A DNA stretch of 6,362 nt, taken from positions 1 through 6,362 of the forward strand of contig DPZM01000114.1 in assembly GCA_003535955.1 (NCBI GenBank), written 5' to 3'. The notes beneath the pieces are model-generated. The model was given only the letters and a program-made list of their open reading frames with translations, did not search any database and was not told the origin of the DNA. This DNA comes from Lachnospiraceae bacterium (GTDB lineage: Bacteria; Bacillota; Clostridia; Lachnospirales; Lachnospiraceae). Every line of letters starts with the position of its first letter. The stretch's first letter is position 1. Positions 1 to 4,396 of the stretch are shown in pieces. A program made the position numbers and the translations under genes.

Positions 1-432
1 TCACACGGCGCATACAAGTTCACTGCAGCTCAGTGTACAAGGAACGCTGACGGTATCCTTGTTCCCCCTCCGCTTCGTTTCGACGTTCTTGAGGAGTGCA
101 TCAAGCGCCTTCCCGGCTTCCCTATCGTTCTTCACGGATCATCTTCGGTTCCTCAGGAATTCGTTAAGATGGTTAATCAGTACGGCGGCAACATGCCCGA
201 TGCAGTGGGTATCCCTGAGGAGCAGCTCCGTCAGGCAGCTAAGCTTGCCGTATGTAAGATCAATATCGATTCCGATATCCGTCTTGCAATGACAGGTACC
301 ATCAGGAAGTACTTCGCTGAGCATCCGGATCACTTCGATCCTCGTCAGTATCTTAAGCCCGCTCGTCAGGCTGTTAAGGATATGGTTGCTCATAAGATCA
401 AGAACGTTCTTGGTTCAGACGGCAAGGCTTAA
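1..432 (+). CDS. fba: class II fructose-bisphosphate aldolase, C-terminal part (5' truncated by window edge)
   Basis: This cytoplasmic zinc enzyme of glycolysis and gluconeogenesis interconverts fructose-1,6-bisphosphate with glyceraldehyde-3-phosphate and dihydroxyacetone phosphate. The reading frame is open from base 1 and ends with TAA at 430-432, giving 143 residues, a little under half of a typical family member. It opens with SHGAYKF, whose His (fragment residue 2) is a zinc ligand in the family. IVLHGSSSVP follows, with the second visible zinc-ligand His at residue 45. KINIDSD at 86-92 is the phosphate/substrate-binding segment (Asn88, Asp90, Ser91). The tail FDPRQYLKPAR is typical of the aldolases of Clostridia, spirochaetes and Bacteroidetes. 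Arginine codons are mostly CGT/CGC, unlike the AGG/AGA-rich flagellar genes downstream, as expected for a highly expressed central enzyme. A hairpin terminator follows 30 bases after the stop, so the gene probably forms the end of its own transcript. The family call is very secure; the start is outside the window. Confidence 0.96.
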   Translation, partial: SHGAYKFTAAQCTRNADGILVPPPLRFDVLEECIKRLPGFPIVLHGSSSVPQEFVKMVNQYGGNMPDAVGIPEEQLRQAAKLAVCKINIDSDIRLAMTGTIRKYFAEHPDHFDPRQYLKPARQAVKDMVAHKIKNVLGSDGKA

Positions 433-462
433 TTTTTAAGCATATATTATAGTAATTACAGC

Positions 463-492
463 AAGAGGATAGGCATTAATGTCTATCCTCTT
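463..492 (+). terminator. hairpin terminator after the aldolase gene
   Basis: Bases 463-475 pair with 480-492 over 13 bp, with a single G-U pair (473/482) and a TTAA loop. The lower stem is AAGAGGATAG / CTATCCTCTT. It is followed only by TTT at 491-493 (partly inside the stem) and a looser TATTTT at 500-505, so the U-tract is poor. The position, 30 bases after the aldolase stop and just before the antiporter ribosome binding site, fits an intrinsic terminator. A near-perfect 30-bp dyad could also serve as an operator or a 5' leader hairpin for the antiporter mRNA. Confidence 0.7.
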
Positions 493-505
493 TGCTAAGT
501 ATTTT

Positions 506-511
506 AAGGAG
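506..511 (+). promoter_or_regulatory. Shine-Dalgarno site that fixes the antiporter start
   Basis: AAGGAG lies 7 bases before ATG 519. The same frame also offers TTG at 492 and ATG at 513, but TTG 492 overlaps the terminator stem and ATG 513 is one base from the Shine-Dalgarno core. ATG 519 is therefore the preferred start, and it also gives the protein a clean hydrophobic N-terminus (MLISVLLFIAG). Confidence 0.8.
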
Positions 512-518
512 AATGATC

Positions 519-1553
519 ATGTTAATATCGGTTTTATTATTTATAGCAGGTCTTGCGCTGCTCATAAAGGGCGGCGACTGGTTTGTGGACGGAGCGACCG
601 GCATTGCGGAGCGCTTCCATGTGCCAGAGCTTCTTATAGGAGCTACGGTCGTATCAATAGGTACCACGCTTCCCGAGGTCATGGTGTCTGCCAACAGTGC
701 GCTGTCGGGTCACGGTGAGATAGCATACGGTAATGCACTTGGTTCCATCATATGCAATACTGCGCTCATTGCGGCTATTACGGTAGCTGTTAAGCCTGCA
801 GGGATTGATAATAAGACCCTGAAGATACCTGTTGCCTTTTTCTTCGGAGCAATGGTCGTTTATGCTTTCGGGGCTTATGTGAGAGGGTCTTTTGAAAGGC
901 CGCTTGGTATTGTGCTTTTGTGTATATTCGCAGCATACCTCTTTATCCTTATCCGCCAGGCCCTAAGCCAGATGAAGCCGGCAGGCGGGGGCACAGCATC
1001 GGGAGTGTCAGCTGCAGGCGGAAGCGGAGTCGGTAATGATACAGAGGACGCCACGAAAGATAACAAGGAGAATCCCATGTGGAAGGATATCCTTCTTCTT
1101 ATAGTAGGAGCGGCCTTTATCGCCGAAGGAGCAGACCTTCTTGTGGATAACGGCACGAAAATAGCTGCAGCCCTCGGGGTTCCGGAATCGGTAATAGCCC
1201 TTACCTTTGTAGCCCTTGGAACCTCGCTTCCCGAACTGGTAACAGCGATCACATCACTCGTCAAGGGGCATGGGGCTCTGTCGCTTGGGAATATCTGCGG
1301 AGCCAATATACTTAACCTTGTTCTTGTGTCCGGTCTGTCCGTGACCCTGTCTCCCTTCGGCCTTCCGTCCGGCAAGATGGTAAATATTGCGGGTAATGCC
1401 TTAAACGCATCACTTGTCATCGATCTTCCGCTGGCTGCGGGCGTTATGGCGGTGCTTACCATACCCGCACTTATAAAAGGGGAACTTAAGAGATGGCAGG
1501 GAATCCTTCTTCTTGTCACATACGCATGCTTTTGCATTTTCCAATTTATGTGA
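519..1553 (+). CDS. CaCA-family sodium/calcium antiporter (YrbG-like)
   Basis: This is an integral membrane cation antiporter that by family would use a cation gradient to expel Ca2+; the actual ions are not determined by the sequence. The 344-residue product has the inverted two-fold repeat of the CaCA superfamily. Alpha-1 spans about residues 36-85 (GTTLPE with Glu53, then GNALGSIICN), and alpha-2 about 222-270 (GTSLPE with Glu238, then GNICGANILN). The two Glu residues are the expected Ca2+ ligands. I see about ten hydrophobic segments, five on each side of a polar linker at about 149-188 that is rich in Gly, Ala and Ser and then charged (NDTEDATKDNKEN). The family signature GSNxxN is altered in both repeats: GSI in alpha-1 and GAN in alpha-2. 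The gene stands between the aldolase terminator and the flagellar promoter and is probably monocistronic. A weak promoter could lie in the AT-rich 431-460, but I cannot place one confidently. Family membership is secure. Confidence 0.93.
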   Translation: MLISVLLFIAGLALLIKGGDWFVDGATGIAERFHVPELLIGATVVSIGTTLPEVMVSANSALSGHGEIAYGNALGSIICNTALIAAITVAVKPAGIDNKTLKIPVAFFFGAMVVYAFGAYVRGSFERPLGIVLLCIFAAYLFILIRQALSQMKPAGGGTASGVSAAGGSGVGNDTEDATKDNKENPMWKDILLLIVGAAFIAEGADLLVDNGTKIAAALGVPESVIALTFVALGTSLPELVTAITSLVKGHGALSLGNICGANILNLVLVSGLSVTLSPFGLPSGKMVNIAGNALNASLVIDLPLAAGVMAVLTIPALIKGELKRWQGILLLVTYACFCIFQFM

Positions 1554-1555
1554 CA
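1514..1555 (+). repeat. inverted repeat spanning the antiporter stop codon, possible terminator
   Basis: TGTCACATA (1514-1522) and TATGTGACA (1547-1555) are perfect 9-bp inverted repeats enclosing the last codons and the TGA stop. Inside them ATGC-TTTT-GCAT (1526-1537) forms a second, nested hairpin. No T-run follows the outer arm, so a classical rho-independent terminator is not shown. It may instead protect the 3' end of the mRNA. No better terminator is visible between this gene and the flagellar operon. Confidence 0.35.
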
Positions 1556-1576
1556 TAATGCTGTTATTCGAGATAA

Positions 1577-1609
1577 GTACATCCCCTGCGAAGCGGGAAA
1601 CGGCTGTAC
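1577..1609 (+). other. small potential stem-loop element in the intergenic region
   Basis: An outer stem GTACA (1577-1581) / TGTAC (1605-1609) encloses an inner stem CCTGC (1585-1589) / GCGGG (1593-1597) with a GAA loop and one T-G pair. The core contains GCGAAGC, a heptamer known to form an unusually stable mini-hairpin as DNA. It sits upstream of the flagellar promoter, so it is not in the flgM mRNA unless transcription reads through from the antiporter. It does not match the c-di-GMP riboswitch signatures I know. Its function is unknown and it could be chance. Confidence 0.25.
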
Positions 1610-1646
1610 GAATGTCTGTGAGGTTATCGAGAATTAAAAAATGGGG

Positions 1647-1673
1647 TTAAGTAAATCCAAAATCATCCGATAA
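1647..1673 (+). promoter_or_regulatory. sigma-28 (FliA/SigD) class promoter of the flagellar operon
   Basis: TTAAGTAA (1647-1654), exactly 11 bases, then TCCGATAA (1666-1673) matches the sigma-28 consensus TAAAGTTT-N11-GCCGATAA. Seven of eight bases agree in the -10 box and five of eight in the -35 box. Transcription should begin near 1680, leaving a purine-rich leader of about 60 bases before flgM. The match is seen directly; use by sigma-28 is inferred from it and from flgM, itself a typical sigma-28 target, being the first gene downstream. Confidence 0.82.
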
Positions 1674-1739
1674 CATTAGTGTAAGCATTAAGAAAACGCA
1701 TGAAGAAGGCAAGGAAGAAATAAAAGAAGGAGTGATATT

Positions 1740-2009
1740 ATGCGTATAGAAGCGTATAACCAGATCGGACAGATATATACCGCCAAGAAGACATACGGCA
1801 CACAGAAGACCAATACCGTAAGTCGTACGGATCAGGTACATATATCCAGCATTGGCAAGGATATCCAGACCGTGAAACAGGCCGTTGCCAATACCCCCGA
1901 TGTCAGGGAAAACGTAACTGCACCCATTAAGGCCAAGATCCAGAACGGAACATATGAAGTAAGTCCGGATGATTTTGCAAGCAAGTTAATGGCAGCGTAC
2001 GGGATGTAA
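1740..2009 (+). CDS. flgM: FlgM, anti-sigma-28 factor
   Basis: FlgM binds the flagellar sigma factor FliA/SigD in the cytoplasm and keeps it inactive. Once the hook-basal body is finished, FlgM is exported through the flagellar secretion channel and late genes switch on. The 89-residue product has the usual family length. Its N-terminal half is polar and probably disordered (MRIEAYNQIGQIY, then DQVHISSIGKDIQ). The C-terminal half carries the sigma-binding pattern, with DVRENV followed by IKAKIQNGTYEVS and DFASKLM at about residues 54-83. The ATG is preceded by AAGGAG (1727-1732) at 7 bases. It is the first gene after the sigma-28 promoter, which implies negative feedback on its own transcription. 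flgN begins 22 bases after its stop, so translation and transcription are probably linked. The gene product is unlikely to be anything else. Confidence 0.95.
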   Translation: MRIEAYNQIGQIYTAKKTYGTQKTNTVSRTDQVHISSIGKDIQTVKQAVANTPDVRENVTAPIKAKIQNGTYEVSPDDFASKLMAAYGM

Positions 2010-2016
2010 ATAAAAA

Positions 2017-2023
2017 GGGGAGG
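2017..2023 (+). promoter_or_regulatory. Shine-Dalgarno site supporting the GTG start of flgN
   Basis: GGGGAGG ends 8 bases before GTG 2032. The alternative ATG at 2044 would be 20 bases away, which is too far. The non-ATG start is therefore preferred. Confidence 0.8.
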
Positions 2024-2031
2024 ATAATTAA

Positions 2032-2550
2032 GTGGCCAGCTTAATGGAAGAACTTATCGATTGTTTGGAGCAGGAAGAAAAGGAATTCAAGCAGCTGCTT
2101 ACATTATCAAGAAGGAAGACTCCGGTTATAGTAGATAATAAGGTTGCTGAGCTGGAGAAGATCACGGACGAAGAGCAGATCGTTGTAAACAGGATCACAT
2201 CACTTGAGAATAAGCGTGAAACTGTTACCAGGGATATCGCAGATGTTATCAACAAGGATGTTGAAGAACTGAAACTGACAACCTTAATAGATTTGTTGTC
2301 GAATCAGCCAAAGGAGAGGGCTCGCCTGTCAAATGTACATGACCAGCTGTCAGTGACGGTCAGGGAGATACGGCAGGTTAACGAGAACAATGCGGAACTT
2401 ATCAAGCATTCCCTTGAAATGGTGAATTTCGATCTCAGCATTATCCAGGCAATGCGGCAGGCTCCGGAAACAGCCAACTACGGAAGGACTGCAGTGAGTA
2501 CGGGATCGATGCTGGGGGGTTCATCAGGAGGCTTCGACGCTAAACAGTGA
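2032..2550 (+). CDS. flgN: FlgN, flagellar export chaperone for hook-associated proteins
   Basis: FlgN is a small cytoplasmic chaperone that binds the C-terminal ends of FlgK and FlgL, keeps them unpolymerised and delivers them to the flagellar export gate. The 172-residue product is almost wholly helical with heptad-like coiled-coil stretches (about residues 4-80 and 100-142). It has the family's central signature, here VNENNAELIKHSLEMVNFDLSII at about 116-138 (key residues Asn119, Asn120, Leu123, Ile124). The C-terminus is a Gly/Ser-rich tail beginning ANYG and ending FDAKQ, as seen in many FlgN proteins of Firmicutes. Translation starts at GTG with a well-placed Shine-Dalgarno site. It lies between flgM and its presumed clients, the two FlgK proteins, 63 bases upstream of the first. 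The sequence is low in strong motifs, so the call rests on the signature, length and position together. Confidence 0.92.
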   Translation: MASLMEELIDCLEQEEKEFKQLLTLSRRKTPVIVDNKVAELEKITDEEQIVVNRITSLENKRETVTRDIADVINKDVEELKLTTLIDLLSNQPKERARLSNVHDQLSVTVREIRQVNENNAELIKHSLEMVNFDLSIIQAMRQAPETANYGRTAVSTGSMLGGSSGGFDAKQ

Positions 2551-2570
2551 TAACATACGTGATATGCAAG

Positions 2571-2602
2571 GTTCCTGCCGGATAATGGAACTGAGCAGGG
2601 AT
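2571..2602 (+). promoter_or_regulatory. two mutually exclusive hairpins with GGA motifs just before flgK
   Basis: GTTCC (2571-2575) can pair with GGAAC (2587-2591). Alternatively GTTCCTGC (2571-2578) can pair with GCAGGGAT (2595-2602), counting two G-U pairs, up against the flgK Shine-Dalgarno site GAGGTGAT (2603-2610). GGA triplets, the core of CsrA sites, occur at 2580-2582 and 2587-2589. CsrA often controls flagellar mRNAs in Gram-positives, so translational control is plausible, but nothing here proves it. The stems are short. Confidence 0.3.
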
Positions 2603-2613
2603 GAGGTGATAGT

Positions 2614-4353
2614 ATGACACTTATCAGCGGTTTACATGTAGGTACATCAGGATTACAGACAAGTCAGAATGCGCTGAATGCAACAGCGCATAATTTATCC
2701 AACATCGAAACAAAAGGATACGTAAGACAGCAGGTACTGCAGGGGGATCGACAGTATAACCGGACCGGGCAGAATGCGGCCATAGGACCTCAGCAGTCCG
2801 GCCTTGGTGTTGAATTCTCAAAAATAAGACAGGTGAGGGACTATTTCCTTGATGTCTCCTTCAGGAAGGAGAGCGGAAGGGGTTCCTTTTATGATATATG
2901 CTATGAAACGACCAATGAACTGGAGACCCTTCTGGGTGAGATGAACGGGGCGGCATTCCAGGATACCATCGACCATCTGTGGACGGCGGTTGAGGAACTT
3001 CAGAAGGATCCTTCAAGCTCGGTAACCCAGGGACAGTTCGTGAACGTGTGCAGCCAGTTCCTTGACAGGGCCGGTGCGGTATATGACGGACTGGCTGATT
3101 ATCAGGATAACTTAAATGCACGCATCAAGGATATGGTCGACAATATAAATGACATAGGCGACAAGCTTACCAAGCTCAATCAGGCGATCCTTAACGTTGA
3201 GCTGTCGGTTGAATCGGCCAACGACCTTAAGGATCAGAGAAACATGCTTATGGACGAGCTGTCCAAGTATGTTAAGTATGATTATTCCTATACCGCGGAC
3301 GGTGTGGTTGAAATAAGGGTTGAGGGCCAGTCGTTTGTTGTAAGGGGTAAGGACAAGCCCTTCTATATGGATGCCAGGCTTGATGAGACAACAGGCTTCT
3401 ACACTCCGGTCTGGCCGTGGGCCAAGGATATGCCGGTCTATGACTGCAGCCAGGAGATATCAACAGCCAAGAATTCCAATATAGGCGAGTTAAAGTCACT
3501 CCTTCTGGCAAGGGGAGACAGAAGGGCCAATTATACGGATGTTGCTTCCGAATATACGAATCCGGAAACAGGTGAAGTAGAAGACCTGTATAACCGGGGT
3601 ACAACATATACGGATCCCGTAACAGGCAGGACAATGACCAAGATGGCTACGGCCAATTCAATAGTCATGAATGCCATGGGCGAGCTTGACCAGCTGGTAC
3701 ATAAGATCGCAACCGATATAAATAATGTACTTGCAGGCGAGAAGAAGAGCATTGACGCAGGAACAAACCCTGTTTATGAAAAGGAATCGGACCTTCCCAA
3801 GGAGCTCTTCGTCAGGCTGGGATCAGACAGATATGAACTGCAGACGGAAGGGGCAAACGCAGGAAAGTACGTGTATGTTGCGGAGAATACCGCTAACAGC
3901 CCGTCCGATGTTTCGACCATGTATACCATATCCAATATGAGGATTAATGCCGAGCTTTTAAAGCAGCCTACCCTTCTGGGATATCCTGATTCCGGATTCC
4001 TTAAGCCGGACAAGACGGTAGACAGGGAGAAGGCCGATGCACTGGCCGATGCATTTGCATCCTCATCACTTGTGCTGAATCCCAATATGACCAAGCACAG
4101 CAATTACAAGGATTATTATGCGGATATGTTAAGCCTTGCATCCAATTCGGGTAACGTTTACAAGAGCTTCTCCGATGCACAGGCCCTGACGGTTGATTCT
4201 TTGGATGACTCCAGACAGCAGATAATGGGTGTAAGCTCCAATGAAGAGTTAAGCAACATGATCAAGTTCCAGAATGCGTACAACGCATCGAGCAGATATA
4301 TAAACGCAGTCAGTGAGATGCTTGAGCACATTATCTCAAGACTGGGATCATAA
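2614..4353 (+). CDS. flgK: FlgK (HAP1), hook-filament junction protein, first paralog
   Basis: FlgK is exported through the flagellar channel and forms the first ring of the junction between hook and filament, below FlgL. The 579-residue product is slightly longer than the enterobacterial protein of about 550. Residues 1-45 are the N-terminal D0 helix with the rod/hook/HAP signature (GLQTSQNALNATAHNLSN, then ETKGYVRQ). About 70-240 form the long helical D1 region, ending in DLKDQRNMLMDELSK. The middle (about 245-500) is the variable outer part, including GELKSLLLARG (291-301) and YTISNMRINAELL (437-449). The end, GVSSNEELSNMIKFQNAYNASSRYINAVSEMLEHI (539-573), is the C-terminal D0 helix recognised by FlgN. 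The middle has an 18-residue-spaced micro-repeat, YTNPETGE/YTDPVTGR. It has three Cys residues (96, 146, 278), which is uncommon in secreted axial flagellar proteins. The ATG follows GAGGTGAT (2603-2610). A second flgK follows 43 bases after the stop. The family assignment is certain; the division of labour is not. Confidence 0.95.
   Translation: MTLISGLHVGTSGLQTSQNALNATAHNLSNIETKGYVRQQVLQGDRQYNRTGQNAAIGPQQSGLGVEFSKIRQVRDYFLDVSFRKESGRGSFYDICYETTNELETLLGEMNGAAFQDTIDHLWTAVEELQKDPSSSVTQGQFVNVCSQFLDRAGAVYDGLADYQDNLNARIKDMVDNINDIGDKLTKLNQAILNVELSVESANDLKDQRNMLMDELSKYVKYDYSYTADGVVEIRVEGQSFVVRGKDKPFYMDARLDETTGFYTPVWPWAKDMPVYDCSQEISTAKNSNIGELKSLLLARGDRRANYTDVASEYTNPETGEVEDLYNRGTTYTDPVTGRTMTKMATANSIVMNAMGELDQLVHKIATDINNVLAGEKKSIDAGTNPVYEKESDLPKELFVRLGSDRYELQTEGANAGKYVYVAENTANSPSDVSTMYTISNMRINAELLKQPTLLGYPDSGFLKPDKTVDREKADALADAFASSSLVLNPNMTKHSNYKDYYADMLSLASNSGNVYKSFSDAQALTVDSLDDSRQQIMGVSSNEELSNMIKFQNAYNASSRYINAVSEMLEHIISRLGS
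3552..3627 (+). repeat. imperfect 22-bp direct repeat inside flgK
   Basis: Bases 3552-3573 and 3606-3627 agree at 18 of 22 positions and are exactly 54 bases (18 codons) apart in frame. They encode YTNPETGE and YTDPVTGR. This looks like a small internal duplication or convergent turn motif in the surface-exposed part of the first FlgK. Confidence 0.5.
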
Positions 4354-4380
4354 GGTATACGAAGCAGGTTTAGACCATTG

Positions 4381-4388
4381 GGAGGAGG
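4381..4388 (+). promoter_or_regulatory. Shine-Dalgarno site that fixes the start of the second flgK
   Basis: GGAGGAGG ends 8 bases before ATG 4397. The reading frame is open further upstream to an ATG at 4313 inside the first flgK, but the extra 28 residues do not resemble FlgK. The protein from 4397 starts directly with the canonical D0 sequence (MPSQFFGLNIAYTGLQ). Confidence 0.9.
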
Positions 4389-4396
4389 CTGATTCC

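Noticed and set aside
492..518. TTG start extending the antiporter by nine residues
   Set aside because: It overlaps the hairpin stem and has no Shine-Dalgarno sequence in front; ATG 519 has one at 7 bases.
875..1582. Long antisense open frame (235 codons) opposite the antiporter gene
   Set aside because: It lies antisense to a clear CaCA family gene, has no recognisable domain and is a Ser/Pro/Arg-rich shadow translation.
1651..1673. TAAA at 1652-1655 region as the sigma-28 -35 box
   Set aside because: It would leave only about 10 bases to the -10 box; TTAAGTAA at 1647-1654 gives the proper spacing.
1554..1739. c-di-GMP riboswitch before the flagellar operon
   Set aside because: The conserved GEMM signatures are absent, and the predicted sigma-28 transcript start near 1680 leaves only a short unstructured leader.
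2577..2586. GCCGGATAAT as a second sigma-28 -10 box before flgK
   Set aside because: It has one extra base against the consensus and no TAAA-type box at the required distance.
3272..4103. Several antisense open frames opposite the first flgK
   Set aside because: They have no family resemblance or ribosome binding site and reflect codon bias of the sense gene.
4313..4396. Upstream in-frame ATG that would add 28 residues to the second FlgK and overlap the first
   Set aside because: The strong GGAGGAGG at 4381-4388 and the canonical FlgK N-terminus both point to ATG 4397.
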